Below, piece after piece: positions 24,543 through 37,584 of a DNA stretch of 64,000 bases (position 1 is its first letter; each line of letters begins with the position of its first letter). The position numbers and the translations under genes were made by a program. The stretch comes from Mixophyes australis (taxonomy: Eukaryota; Chordata; Amphibia; Anura; Limnodynastidae). The stretch covers positions 101,392,771-101,456,770 of the forward strand of contig JAVHZZ010000009.1 of the NCBI GenBank assembly GCA_036250195.1. Direction: 5' to 3'. The notes beneath the pieces are model-generated. The model saw only the letters and a list, made by a program, of their open reading frames with translations, did no database searches and had not been told where the DNA came from.

Positions 24543-24729
24543 GGGGTAAATGCATTAAACTGCGGATTTTGCAAGACGCCGATATTCGGCGACTTTGCAG
24601 GAGAAATTTAAAGCGGCAATGTCTTTAATGGCAAAACTTCCCTTTAAAGACATTGCTGTTTTATATTTTCCCTGCAAAGTCGCCGAATATCGGCATCTTG
24701 CAAAATACGTAGTTTAATGCATTTACCCC
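24543..24729. mobile_element. Hairpin MITE with long inverted repeats
   Basis: Almost the entire 187 bp folds back: left arm GGGGTAAATGCATTAAACTG then GCAAGACGCCGATATTCGGC, right arm the near-perfect complement ending GCATTTACCCC. Embedded in each arm is the palindrome GCCGATATTCGGC. The GGGGTAAATG terminus is the same as in family B and in the Harbinger remnant at 44187, so it probably uses the same enzyme class. No matching 3-bp duplication was found. Confidence 0.7.
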
Positions 24730-25195
24730 TGAGACTCATCCGCGCTCCCTGTATCAGTGACAGTTCTACCCCTCGCTGTATTTTTTTTCAGTCAGAAAGA
24801 ACAATGCAAAATAGAAAGTCTCCTTTGTGTATGAAATAATATATTTATTTATTTAACATTTTATTTAGTTAAATAATACATCCCAAATTTATATACATCA
24901 ATTCACTCTTAAGCATTTGTTGTTTAACCTCATTAATCAACCTCCTTATACACCACTGAATGCCCATTTGTAACGCCTTGCCGAAAATTGTTAAAGTCTG
25001 CGAGTAAAATCAAAAGCCTCTCCTGTGTACAATACATTTAAAAGTGGTGGGGTTTTTATTTAGTGCATAATCAAATAGGATAGGATAGGATATACCTTGG
25101 ACCAGAATCTGCCTTCACATTTTTAGCGGTTGATGTAATAATGTCTACAACCCTCACTTCACACCCTCATATAAATAAGGACACATAGGGGCTGG

Positions 25196-25525
25196 GCAGC
25201 ATGGCGGCTCAGTGGTTAGCAATTCTGCCTCACAGCACTGGGGTCATGAGTTCGATTCCCAACCATGGCCTTATCTGTGTGCAGTTTGTATTTTCTCCCC
25301 GTGTTTGCGTGGGTTTCCTCCTGGGTGCTCTGGTTTCCTCCCACACCCCAAAAACATACTGGTAGGTTAATTGGCTGCTAACAAAATTGATCCAAGTCTG
25401 TATGTGTGTGTGTGTTAGGGAATTTAGACTGTAAGCCCCAATGGGGCAGGGACTGATGTGAGTGAGTTCTCTGTACAGCGCTGTGGAATTAGTGGCGCTA
25501 TATAAATAAATGGTAATAATAATAG
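25196..25525 (+). mobile_element. tRNA-derived SINE with L2-type tail, full length
   Basis: The tRNA-like head has an A-box-like GGCTCAGTGG (25206-25215) and a B box GAGTTCGATTCC (25248-25259), at the spacing of a Pol III internal promoter. The body is followed by CTGTACAGCGCTGTGG, GGCGCTATATAAATAAATGG and a (TAA)n tail. This copy has the best-preserved B box of the three in the window. Confidence 0.85.
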
Positions 25526-26078
25526 ATTAAATAAAAGAGTTTCTTAACAAAAACACTGTATGATATGGTGAAACCAGTAGGCAGTCAACAAGGCCTAAAA
25601 ATTCCTGATATCCAATTGCGGTCATTTACCCTCTGGACATCAATAAAACTGGGTAACTCTTATCCTTAAGTTGGGGATCATTTATCCCAGGCATCCCAGA
25701 TCCTGAATCCCCTTAGGGCTGACAGAACACAATAAACAAGCCTGGCCCCAAGGGCGGTACATGCACCGACTCCTAAGCCGAATCTTTGAAATGGTTTCAC
25801 AATGCCTAAATAAACCTACTAACCTTAAGCTATATGTTCCTTCTGGCTTAAGTCATCCCTCAGTTATAATAGTTTCAGCATGCACTTCATATTCTGAGGA
25901 GAGTATTCTATTCCACAATTTGAAATTAAAACCTTAGCCGCACCATACCACAGGGCAGAATATGCTGTGGTATCCGTAAATTACAAATACAATAAGGAAT
26001 GTTATTCCTGTAAAATAGCGAAACGAAAGTAGAATTAAAGCTTTGTATCTTCGGAACTGCACATGAAATGACCTATTC
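25526..26078. other. Unclassified intergenic sequence
   Basis: No gene or repeat boundary was recognised. Confidence 0.45.
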
Positions 26079-26249
26079 CAGTGTCCCGACTCCAGTCCTC
26101 ATGGAACACCTAACATCCATGTTTTCCATATCTCATTATAGGAGCACATATGTATTAATTACTGACACATATGAAAGGATCTACATGTGGTACTAATTAT
26201 TTCACATGCACTATTGTGGCTTCCTTAGGACTAGGTTTGGGAAACACTG
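26079..26249. mobile_element. Decayed miniature hAT, family E
   Basis: Ends CAGTGTCCCGACTCCAGTCC and GGTTTGGGAAACACTG match the element at 43988 with substitutions, and both share TTTTCCATATCTC or its complement inside. Flanks ACCTATTC and CCCTCTTC agree at six of eight positions, fitting an old hAT insertion. Confidence 0.6.
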
Positions 26250-26989
26250 CCCTCTTCAACTCTGAAATGAGATTCACACGAAATTCTACAGCAACTTTGC
26301 TCTTCCCTAATTCTTACAGATGAACACTCTATGCAAGTTTTATATATTATTCTGCAACATTTTTTTTCTAGAATTGTAACCATGCCAGCTAATACTCTAG
26401 CTATATACTTTAATCTATGCATGTCTAAGCAACATAAAAATACTACGCTAGAATCCTCTAGTCTAAGGCTACGACTTATCCTGGAGGCAGCTGCTCAATT
26501 AACAGAAGTGGTGAGGCTGTGCTTGGTATCTTATTCTAAATAGGTCACATAGGTGCTTAAGCATCAAGCGTTGCAAAAGGGATTTTTATTCCTAAATTGG
26601 CACAAGGAAACAGGCCTGCACACATGTGCTAACCTTGATATTCATTATAATATATTAGCAGAGGAAAATATTTTTGACAGATGACAGAAGCACACAATAT
26701 TGATATATTCAATGCACAGATGTTTCAGAATGCATCTGCTTAATTAGAGGACCTGTGGCAGAAAATGTTCAGCTTTGCTTTCTACAGGAATATTAATTAA
26801 ATATTAATTGCAAATAAACATGCACGTTTTGCCATATTTGCTGTTGAATCATTATTACTATTATTATTAGTATTGGTATTGTTATTTCCATTGACGAACA
26901 GATTTTCTCTAATATCAGCCTTACAAACAAACACAAAACCACCCACATACCAGAATTACTGATTCTGAGAAAAAAGGGTTACACTTACA

Positions 26990-27581
26990 GGGGCTGATGC
27001 AGAGTTGGCCGAAAATTGCGTTCGCTACAAAGGGACAATTGTGGACAAATGCAAAGCTGCAAGATATGTGCACCAGTAACATATGTGTTCAGTGTATGCC
27101 AGGCATACGTCACATATACTTATGGCCCATGTTTATAACCATTTGCTTCTTTGCAAAATACATATTTACTACTAGGCATCAATAAAACTTCAAAAACCTC
27201 TCTAACACAGGAGAAACAACTCCCCATCTCACATACATAAAAAAGAAATTGCTTAAACACTCACACAAAAGCATGATACAAAGAAAGCACCTTCCAGCGT
27301 TAGCAGAGCGTTCGCAATTAGCCAATTGCAAGCGGTTAGGTACATATGCATATACATCTGTGTCTTGGTCTGCATCTATTCATAGTTGTGTGAGCATGCC
27401 CTTACTGTACTCAGCATACGTTTGAATTCCCTTTCCCTTCCCCTTCCCATTTCTCCAGGAGCAATCGGATGCAAATGCCAGAGTCACGGAATTCTGCATA
27501 GGCACAGATGCATGCGCAAAGCTATTTCATGTAAGATACGACGATAACAGACTGCCATAGTACTTACTCTGCATCAATCCC
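26990..27581. mobile_element. Longer family D element
   Basis: The left end GGGGCTGATGCAGAGTTGG and right end ACTCTGCATCAATCCC are inverted copies of each other, flanked by ACA and ATA. Near the right end it carries GCATGCGCAAAGCTATTTCA, the family D internal motif. At 592 bp it is longer than the 216-bp copy at 14363. No coding frame. Confidence 0.5.
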
Positions 27582-27762
27582 ATAGTCACTATCAGATGTT
27601 CAAGTGTGGTGATTTACTAACATGGGTGCAAATATGCAGTAGACACTAGCAACAACTCAAATATATGCTTTAATCAGGTTATGTTCAATTAGACTGCCCT
27701 TTCATAGCTTTCAACATAGTATATCCTGATTTGACCATTGAGCATAGCACCAATAGCACCAA

Positions 27763-28480
27763 TAACGTAGTTTTCTGAAAACCGACCCACCGTAACTTAG
27801 GGGATCTGAGTAGGCTCGTTACTTTCGCGCATCCTTGGATCTGAATCGAGGCAAAACGCCATTGTTGCGTTGTTGGATCTTGCGGGATTTGGATTCCATA
27901 AGCTCCATACCTCCCTTCCCAGGAGATCCAACGCCATTGCTCACACAGAAACATGGGTAGCAGTGTTCTTGTCACTCTTCAGTCTCCAGTGACATTGCTC
28001 AGTGCCATTACTCACACAGAAACAGGGGTAGCAGTGTTCTTGTCACTCTCCAGTCTCCAGTGCCATTGCTTAGTGCCATTGCTCATACAGAAACAGGAGA
28101 GGTAGCAGTGTTCTTGTCGCTCTCCAGTCTCTAGTGACATTGCTCAGTGCCATTGTTCATATAGAAACAGGAGAGGTAGCACTGTTCTTGTCACTCTCCA
28201 GTCTCCAGTGCCATTGCTTAGTGCCATTGCTTATACAGACAAAGGAGGGGTAGCAGTGTTCTTGTCACTTGACAAATATTGACTGGAAATGATTGTAAAT
28301 TAATGTTATTGAAGTTAATAATAATGTAGGGATTAAAAAAAGCCAAATTATGTGATTTTAGCAAAAAAAAAAAAGTGGGATTTCAGAAAAAAAATCAGGA
28401 TCCAAAACCTAAACGAAGACACCCGAGGGCAAAGTTAATCCAGATCCAAAACCAAAACACGGGGTCAGTCAACATCTCTG
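27763..28480 (+). mobile_element. Short non-autonomous hAT relative, left end damaged
   Basis: The left part matches the hAT family left end from GTTTTCTGAAAAC through GGGGATCTGAG, but the terminal TAGAGATG is gone. The right end has CCAAAACC-type repeats and GGGGTCAGTCAACATCTCTG. No transposase is present; the middle holds a 74-bp tandem array. It would depend on an enzyme supplied elsewhere, and the missing left TIR suggests it is now immobile. Confidence 0.75.
27905..28275 (+). repeat. 74-bp tandem array inside the hAT relative
   Basis: About five units, phased by GTAGCAGTGTTCTTGTC at 27957, 28028, 28102, 28176 and 28250 (71, 74, 74, 74 bp apart). Each includes a CAGAAACAGG motif and GTCTCCAGTG. 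The same unit recurs in reverse at 55227-55420. Confidence 0.85.
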
Positions 28481-28488
28481 GTTGAAAG

Positions 28489-30471
28489 TTCTCTCCTCTG
28501 ATGATGACTGGCATTTTAATGTTGAATAAAAAACTAAGAAAAAAAAAAAAAATCAATAAACAAGTATACATATTTATTGGGTGCATGGAAGTGTTTATTT
28601 CAATAAAATATTTTTCCATAGCGTACATTACAGGGCTTGCTGGTGCTTATAGTTCTACAAGCTCAAAAATGCTCTGACAGCCATGGGTATGCTTTCACTT
28701 AGTTTTGCAAGCACCAGCATATCCAAGCAGTTTATGACTGCCAGGGCTTGCTGAGCCCAGTAGTGCCACAAAAGGAAATGTATCTAATTTATCTATTTTA
28801 ACCATTTATTACCCCAGCACCCACCGGCAGTGGTGATGTGAGGAGCCCCAGGGGGCCCTTTTTTTTCATGGGCCCTATTGCACTAGGAAATTCAGCCTGA
28901 GCAGGATGGGCTGTGTAACACTGGGAGTTTCCCTGTTATAGTGTGACCACATCAGCCTGTCATAGCCTTGTGCTTGTTGAGGCTTTTTCTGGGGGACCTC
29001 TCACTGTTTCCCGCTGAAATTGTTCGACCAGCCCAGGCTTTTAGAGCTGGTGCTGGTATCACTTATAATTATACTTTTAAATTATTTATTTTATTTTTAA
29101 CACTTGCAAGGTCTGGACTGATGATCATCATCATCACGTATTTTACACCAGGGTTCGACACCCACAACAGATACACCTCCTGACAGACATATTTTTCGGG
29201 GTGCTTCCACCTGTGAATGTGCCACAATTACGTTAACATGTCCTGACTGTACTTGGTCTATGCTTGCACAACCCCTCCCTCCTCCATTCCTCTCTCTAAG
29301 CATAAGGAGTCTCAAGTGGAAGATGCATAGGGTGGTATTCATATATTTATTTTTTGTATATGCACAGGGCGAAATATGTATTTTAAGCAAACATTTGAAA
29401 CGTACGTCCAATTCTACTTGAGCCCCTGTATATGTTCAAGTAGATTTAATTTTTACTGGCTTGTCCATAGTTTTTCTTTGATTTGAAATAATAGAACCTT
29501 TATGTATAAAGAGCAGATTTTTTTCACCTTTGTTTGTCTTTTGTCTCACTTTTTATTAGTGGGTTAAGTAATTACAAGGAGGAATCCTTTATCATTTCCT
29601 TTTAACAGCATAAAGTGTTCTCTGTTCAGTTCAAACATTATACAATTATATAGGTACAAGGCAAAACAACACATCATTATATGGTCATACGGTTTCTCAG
29701 AAAGGTTAGCACATTTTGACAGTTTGATAACTTAATTGTTAGCAATATTCATTGGTAGATTTCACATCTCGATCAGCTTCATACAAGACTGATTTCTGAT
29801 GTTTTGCCAAATTAGTAATTCCTTGTTACATATTTTGGTTATTATATATTTAATGAGCAGAATATCAGCGTTTATAGCTATAATTGTGGAAATAAGGAAC
29901 ATGGCATATAAGGCTTCCTAGCATCCTATGCACCAATTCAGCTCAATAAACCCAAAAAGCCACGAGGCAATCTAGGCTTATGCCTACGGCCAAGTGGACA
30001 CTGAAGGATTTTGCTTTCTTGATGGTCTTTATCTTCCACGTACCTCACACCCACTGCATTACTAATTCCATTGCTCACACCCTCTGGGCATTATACCTAA
30101 CTATTGACTGCTCCCCTCGTCACACATGCCAGGTGACACTCCTCCAATTTAGCTGACACCTCTCCATCCCCTAGAACCACTTGGCAGAGACTCCCAATTA
30201 TCATTCCTGTCCCTTGCTTGATGTCAGTCGCCGGACTCAGAGTCTGGCAGTCTCTTACCAGATTCAGGATCCTGCGCATCTTCTATGCCACTCCCCAGCT
30301 TCTCCCATTCCTATCCCCTGTCCAAGATCTCCTCCTGCTGCTGAGCCACAGCTCAGCTCTGTGTAGAACTTAAAGAAGCAGTTGCAGGGCTGATGAAACC
30401 ATCAATCCCACTTAGTTTAAATTGGCTAATCTATATATCTAGCTCTGTGCAGTTTTCAGTGCTCTTTTCTT
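28489..30471. other. Unclassified intergenic sequence
   Basis: No gene supported. Short frames such as 29097-29411 lack domains. A GGCAGTGGTGATGTGAGG / GGGGGCCC stretch near 28825-28875 resembles GC-rich hAT MITE text but its ends were not found. Confidence 0.4.
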
Positions 30472-30768
30472 ACCCAACTTGCTACCAATACTCTTATCCA
30501 GTCTCTCATGTCCTGCCTGGACTACTGCAGCCTTCTGCTATCTGGCAATCCCAACACCCATGTATCCCCACTGCAATCTATCCTAAATGCTGCTGCAAGA
30601 CTGATCTTCCTCTCTCACCGCTCCACATTGGCTGTGCCACTTTACAAATCCCTACATTGGCTCCCTGTGTTCTCCAGAATCCAATTCAAATTACTTACCC
30701 TTATAAAGACTTCAACTCCACCCCTTCATACTCTCCCTCTCACCCTCTTAATAATAATAATAATAATT
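30472..30768 (+). mobile_element. L2-clade LINE reverse-transcriptase fragment
   Basis: An open frame encodes the thumb and C-terminal part of an L2/CR1-type reverse transcriptase: LDYCSLLLSGNP, LQSILNAAARLIF, HRSTLAVPLYKSLHWLPV and RIQFKLLTLIK in the canonical order. The catalytic FADD region is absent, so it is 5'-truncated, and similarity stops near 30750 at a (TAA)n run. Not functional. Confidence 0.85.
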
Positions 30769-30799
30769 CTTATTATTGCTGCTAAGAATCCCATGTAAC

Positions 30800-33700
30800 A
30801 CAAATCCATCTAACCTTTAGACAGCAGTATGTTATCTATTATTTTCTGACTCAATTCACTTAGAATATACATAGAGATATTACATTGAAATGTATTCTGG
30901 TTCCCAAGATTGTTGTTTGGGCAAGAAACTGAAGGTCCAGCACATTTGCCCACACTGCAGTTTTCTTCAATCGCCTAAGCTCATCTTGTGCACAAAAATA
31001 GCAAAAAAAATACTTGAAAAAAAAGCAAAACAGCTCACATCGTGAAGCTAGCATACCTACAACAGTTAATAACGTTGCTTCTCCTTTAACATTGTATACA
31101 CTGGGTTGCACCTAAAAGAGTAAAACAATTTACTCTTGTGTTAACTCATATGTACATAGTGCCACTGTTATCGTGCCATGGGCTGTTTGCAGATTACCTT
31201 TTATAACAAGAGCCCTGCAGTGCTGTGTCTGCTTTCTTTTATATGCTATCTCATAAATTATACTGCTTTAAATTACTAGAGCCTCCAGATATCATTCAAG
31301 GACTCACTTCATCAAGGCAAAAAAATACTTTTGAAGTGTGTGTAGAGGATCTTGAAGCAGTGATAAAATAAATTAACCGCTTGATGTGAACTGCTTTCCT
31401 CTCGCACATTCATTTCTCCTGTTTCCATTAAATAGTGTGACTTTACTTCACAGCTGTCTACTGTATGCACAAGACAGTGAAGGATGCTAAAGGTAGCTTT
31501 TTATCCCATATGAACGCCTCAGGTAATATTTATGGACCAACAGCACTTCACATGTGGGAAGAGTGCAGACAAATACATACAAACCTACCAAAGATCAGGT
31601 ACAAATAGTGAAGGACATGCATGAGAGAGTTTATCAAGGGAAATATAATTACTTTCCCCCAAATATTCTTGTTTCTAGAGAGACCTATTTTTACAGCAGT
31701 CAGAATAGGAAATGGCCTATTGATTTATACATGGATAACGGGGAGTGGGGTAATGGAGAGTTCAATTGAGAACATGCAAAGATCATGTCAAGGCATAACT
31801 ACCATTGCAACAGGTAGCATGGGTGCTGAGGGACCCATCTGCCTTGTCACAGCCCCATGTGTAGATGTGTTTTTCCTCCCTTAGGCCACACATAGAGGGC
31901 CTTTACAAAATCTTGTTATTGGACTCACAAATGTGTAGGTAAGGCCATCAGGTAACTGCTGTGTGGATCAGTGTGTGGTAATTGGCAATTTGGCCAATGC
32001 ATAGGTTTGTCCACATATGCTTATTTGGCATGCATGTTAAAGGGGCACAGAAAAATATGATCAGGGCAGTGGAACAAGTGCCAACACCCATAGCGCAAGG
32101 TTGGGGGGAGGCGATGGTGTGAAGATCAGGATTTTTGTGGTTTTATAAAGAGTTGGGGCCAACACTGGCTTATTGAGACTTATAGTGGCTAGGCTGGGGT
32201 TGGACCTGTCACCATATACTACTTTGTGTTGCCTTTCTCTGACCCACCCCCCAGCTCTGTGACTGGCTGAGCTTCCTGTCACAAGAAGCTGGGCAGACAA
32301 GTGTAAGGCTCAAGTTTGGTCTGCTGTTCACCCCTCCCTGCTGGCTGCCACCTGCACAGATCACTTCACAATGACATTGGTGAGAGTAATATCATAATTC
32401 CGCCTAATAGGCCGGTATCTTTGTATACATCACCAAGTTAGAAACTATAATTTCCTGCTTTTCCTAGTCCTGCTTGATTCACCTGGTGTAAGGGTAAAAC
32501 ATTTTGTAGGTCAGTACTGGAGGGCATCTCTGACATGTGCGCAGCTATGTAATACACAGTCCCTTACAATGTGAGTGGTGGGGACTATGTTAGTAATTGC
32601 ATTTATTAATTTATTAATGTATTTTTCTTGGGTATTTTGACCCCATCACAAAATCAGCAAAATCCCCCTGTTGTTCTTCTCCTAAATTGGATTGCAAGTT
32701 GCTTGATTAGACTTGTACAAATGAAATGTAAAACATTTAAATCACTAAAAACATCCGTCTCAAATAGGGTACCCTGGATTATGGGTTGGGTTGGGTACCT
32801 TAATGCAATGCTGAGAACCCCGTCATCGCATACCACAACATAATCACACCGAAAGTGTGACACATTGTTCGCACCAACTGCTTACAATACACACTTCAAA
32901 CGATTTTGATGAATGAAGATGATGGCCACGTAGAATGACGTCACTTTCATGGGTGAATGTATAAATGTTGCTGTTAAGGTATTCATTTAAGGAGGCGCCG
33001 GCTCTACAATGTACAAGCCTTTGTAAAGCACATTGTATGATATTTCCATCGTATCACAGCAAATAAGCACATATATCCTGTAGAGCCCAGCAATGACCTG
33101 AACATTATTTCAGGTTGTGATCAGAATATTTACTCATCAGCGCTTATATATTGTATCCCCAGCAGTGCCTACTGTTCCCCAGTAATGCCAGTATGAGTAG
33201 TGATTTACATACTTACCCAAAAGTGGTCACAGTGATATCCACTAATATTTATGTAATGTTGGGTGAGGGTGGGGGCTATTAACTTATCTATTTATTGGTG
33301 GGGACTATTACTTAACGTGGGTGATTTGGAGGCAATGAGGACTATTTGTTTAGACAGAGACAGAACAGGAGAAAGAAGCTCTATTTATTAAATGTTAATG
33401 CTATTTAGTATTGGCGCTGGTTGGAATTAAACAGGGCTATTTATTAAATGTGAATCAAATTAATTAAATGTCGGGGCTGGTTGGGGGAAACAAGACTCAT
33501 TATTAAACATGGGTGCCATTATTTATTTTTGTTTGGACTTGTTGGGGGGGGGGGAACTGGTCTATTTACTAAATGTGATTGTATTTAATTTTGGGGCTGG
33601 TTGAGGGAGAAAAAGGCCTATTAAACTGTTTGATCGTCTTCCCCTAGGCAGCCCTTTTAATGTCAGGGCTGCTTAGGGGGAAGGAGGCCTATATATTAAA

Positions 33701-34319
33701 TATGGTTGGTGTTGATCTACTGACAGGGTAGGTTTGGGAGAGGAAGGCTTAGAGGGTTCACTCATTGCTATGCTTTCCATGTTTAATGAGCTGTCCCTTT
33801 TTCTAAATAGGGCCCCAACATTTCAGGATTCAGACAAGCAGCAACTTTGTTTAATACACCAGATGCAGCAGGTAGTTAAAGCTGCCAAAGAATCATAGCA
33901 TTGCAACTTTCCCTCGTTTCCCTCCAAATTAGCCTTGTGCTTTAGAACATATACATCTATTATGGCTGCAGCATTCTCTACTCAGAGCAGAGGCATATAT
34001 TCTAATGGTGTTGTGCCAATATTATCCAATTACATAAAACTAATAAGTGCAGCCAATGCACCAATTTCAATATGCTGGTTCTTTAGTAATGATAACACTC
34101 TAGCCTGTTCATAGTTTAACGCACTTTAAAGCCCATAAAAAATTTCCAGCACATCAGACTTTAACATATGCTAAGTTCTAAACATTTGTGAAAGTGTTTT
34201 ATCACAAGGATCTATGATCAGTAAGACACCTGCATTTTATAAGCAGTATGAAGATGCTTTGACTAACGCACCTGTAGTCAGCTGTCTAATGTAAACAGAG
34301 TATAATATAGTACACACTA
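30800..34319. other. Intergenic sequence with faint repeat traces
   Basis: No gene supported. At 31789-31865 the text GGCATAACTACCATTGCAAC followed by a GTAGCATGGGTGC-like motif resembles the left end of a miniature DNA element, without a partner end. A degenerate minisatellite at 33240-33740 is listed separately. Confidence 0.4.
33240..33740. repeat. Degenerate minisatellite
   Basis: Seven or so irregular units of roughly 55-75 bp, each combining a CTATTTATTAAATGTGA-like part with GGGGCTGGTTGGGGG-like part. Substitutions and length changes are frequent, so the array is old. Confidence 0.65.
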
Positions 34320-34715
34320 GGCTGGGTACACACTACAGAAGATTTCTCCCCATGCAATATCGCTAACGATTTTACCGACTAAAAAAGTTAAAATGTCCGA
34401 TTCATGCCGATGCATGTGTACACATTAAACACGTTTTACACGACTTTCAGATCTGTGCTCTTCATCTGTCATGACCATTGGCTGAAAAGAACAGGACTCT
34501 GCACACTCCATAGAGATCTATGGACACTGCCAGTCGTGAGTGCATACCCACTGCAGAATTGAAACAACATCACTCAATCGTTGAACAAGATTTTTAATTT
34601 AAAGATCAAATCAAAAGATATGCTGTTCTTTGGAACGATAATTCGATATCAGGACGATGGTAGTTTATTGTGTAATTGGCTGCTAATCAGCTGAAAAACC
34701 TGTAGTGTGTAAGCC
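34320..34715. mobile_element. Candidate MITE with GGCTGGGTACACACTACA ends
   Basis: Left end GGCTGGGTACACACTAC and right end TGTAGTGTGTAAGCC are imperfect inverted repeats 396 bp apart. The interior is moderately AT-rich and non-coding. No target duplication was found, so superfamily is undecided. Confidence 0.55.
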
Positions 34716-35837
34716 ATGGTCTTTTAATAAATTTTATCTCTCTCTCCTAGATAGATAGAAATAATGTTGTGTTTCAAAGTTGTTTTTGCCAGTATACATT
34801 GGAAAATTCTTCACTTTGGACATTTCACACAGATGGCAAGACCTTAAGCGTTATCTTAAGGACAATGTTTGAAACCAACGCAGACATGCTAGGGGGACAA
34901 GCGGTGGTCCCATGGCATCCTTAGACCTTAGTCCTCTGGAGCACATGGCACATTGGCCTGCATATACAACCAATTGGTACAAGACGTGGGACGCCTCGAT
35001 ACAGGTGAGAGTCCTCCTCCAACCGCACAACAATCCTCTCCAGGTAAATTTCATATCAGAGTATATGCATTAACTATTCAAATGACTAATGTTGTGACTA
35101 AATAAATCTTGTGAAATCAGTGGTTCTTGACAACAAAGTAGAGGTTAAGATGGGAGTTTATTAGACTTAGCAAGTAGTTGGAAGCAGCAGATGAAATAGC
35201 GGTACCTGCCAGCTGTTGAAATGTACCATATTGTATACAGTTATACAAGGCGGTTAACTATGACCACAATTGGCAAATAGGAGAGCAGGGATTTTCTCTT
35301 AGCTAAGCAGTAAGTTAAGTGAATATCTCATTCAACAATGGAACTATGTTGTTCCAATTCTGCAGTGTGTATGCACTCTGCAGAATTGGAACAACAATTT
35401 AGCTATACAGCAGCACTCTCCATCCCCACAGCACCGTTCCCCAGTCCCACAGTGCCCATCTGCCATCTTGCAGAGAAAATCCCTTGACCCACAGTCTACA
35501 GTTCATCAGCGCCCCTCCCCAGTGCCACCTTCATTTGCCTCACGTAAATCTCCTAACACTAGTCCAACAGTGTATATTTTAAGATCTAAAAATGATTGTG
35601 TAATTGCTAATTAAAAGTAAATAAGGCTCCAGTATTTCGCTCTTTCGCTCAGTATTAGCAATTGCGATTATCGGACAGGTGACTAATCTTTTTCCGGCAT
35701 CTAGTTATGTTATTCGTTGGTTATATGAGGAGTACATATAACCAAATGTTTCATTCATTAATCAAAAAGGGGTGAGAACACCTCAGTATTGGCAGTTGCA
35801 ACTTAAAAATTATCTTTTACAACTTGATCTTCAGGAC
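34716..35837. other. Unclassified sequence with one perfect hairpin
   Basis: Mostly featureless. It contains a perfect 19-bp inverted repeat: TGTTGTTCCAATTCTGCAG at 35347-35365 and its complement at 35378-35396, with a 12-base loop. The motif CACTGCAGAATTGAAACAAC near 34550 is related, so the hairpin may be a relic of the neighbouring MITE family. Confidence 0.55.
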
Positions 35838-35840
35838 AAT

Positions 35841-36174
35841 GGGCCTGATTCATTAAGAATCTTAACTTGAGAAACTTATTATTTCAGTCTCCTGGACAAA
35901 ACCATGTTACAATGCAAGGGGTGCAAATTAGATTTCTGTTTTGCACATAAGTTAAATACTGACTGTTTTTTTATGTAGCACACAAATATTAACTTTAAAT
36001 TTCAGTGTACAAATAAGTTATCAAGTATTTGTGTGCTACACGAAAAAACAGTCAGTATTTAACTTATGTGCAAAAACAGAAATCTAATTTCCACCCCTTG
36101 CATTGTAACATGGTTTTGTCCAGGAAACTGAAATAAGAAGTTTCACAAGTTAAGATCCTTAATGAATCAGGCCC
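35841..36174. mobile_element. PIF/Harbinger-like MITE, family A copy 2
   Basis: 334 bp, ends GGGCCTGATTCATTAAG and CTTAATGAATCAGGCCC, flanked by AAT on both sides. The two arms are near-complete inverted repeats, so single-stranded DNA or RNA from it would fold into one long hairpin. Best-preserved inverted symmetry of the five copies. Confidence 0.8.
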
Positions 36175-36177
36175 AAT

Positions 36178-37584
36178 ATGAGGAATAGATAGTAAAAATA
36201 ACAATGATTTGACTTTAATGGTATAAAAACTGGTTTGGCAGCTATAAAAATATTAATTCAGATTCAGCAGAGACATTATTTAAGACACAAATTAAAATGT
36301 TTATTGATAGACTCGAATGAGGCATTGAAGCAATTGCAGGAGAATATGCAATTTTGAAATCACTTGTTTGTACACTTTTAGTTAATCATTACATTTAATA
36401 TCACCTGTTTTTACCTTTTTTTTCGCTACTTTCCTTGAATCAGTAGAATTACGATTATTTTAATGCATATCAATAAATATTCTTGAATTGTTAAATGAAT
36501 CTAACATCCCGGAGTGCCCCAATCTACACTTCTTTCTTGTTTCCCTAATTGTCCATATGTGTTTGGGTGCAGCCTTCAGGAGACTATACTAACTGATACC
36601 CTGAATAATTTTTTACGATATAAATATATTTAGGGATGTTTTCCACATTTTGTCCCATGCTGTTTACACATTTTAAACAGTTTACTGCAATGCAAATTGT
36701 AAATTCATCAGTATTTTTAAAGTCTCACATTGAACTCAATTTTAAAAAAGAGTCTTTAAAAAAATGCTTTCAAAATAAAATAAAGTAAAACGCTTTTGTT
36801 GCTACTGAGACGTAGATGTGAAAGTTTCCCCTACCTATGTTAAGTAATCAGTCAGCAGTTTTTTTTACTTTACATTTTTTGGGAAAATAAATAGGCACAA
36901 TCGCGTCCAACTGTCATGATCTTATAATGTTATTTGCTGAGATGAGTGGTGTCAGGTGAATTGTCAATCATTCCATTAGGTAGTGAGAGTGAATTCCATG
37001 TTCAGTCATCACTATCATCCATCAGTTATACCTGTCCTGAAGCAGGTGCAGATCTTATGTCTGAAAACAAGCGTGCTTCTGTGTATGACTGAACTCGCTC
37101 GCATCTGCTTGGGAATGCCTTTACTATACCTTGGCTATGTTGATCAAACCCTTCCCTGTTCCGCTCTTGAAGTCGTAATCGGCAGTAAGTGTCATTTGCA
37201 TTCAAACATGAAGTGCATGCAATTGCATTCATTGACGTAAGGTTCATTTGTGAGCATGCGCAGAGCAATTTCTTGCAAAATAGAGCATGAAACGTGACTT
37301 ATGTCCCAAGATCAATAAGGTTCTATATGTATATACATACTCTGCAAATATTACATGTGATATATTTATCTGGTGTAGGGAGAGATTTCAGGAAACTGTA
37401 ACACCGGTCTATGATCTGGACTTTAAAAAGGACATTATACTAAACTATTGGTTATACTAAAACAATTAATGTAATGTCACATAGTAAAATACTAAAAAGA
37501 AAAAACTCTATATTCAAATTGCTTATTAAATAAACACTCACCTTGTCCCTTGTTGTCCTCTATATTGTACACCTAAATCATTAG
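36178..37584. other. Unclassified sequence with a family D trace
   Basis: No gene supported. GAGCATGCGCAGAGCAATTTC at about 37252-37272 is the internal family D motif, but ends are not recognisable. Confidence 0.4.

Noticed and set aside
25196..25270. tRNA gene
   Set aside because: A and B boxes are present but no convincing cloverleaf; it is the head of a SINE with an L2-type tail.
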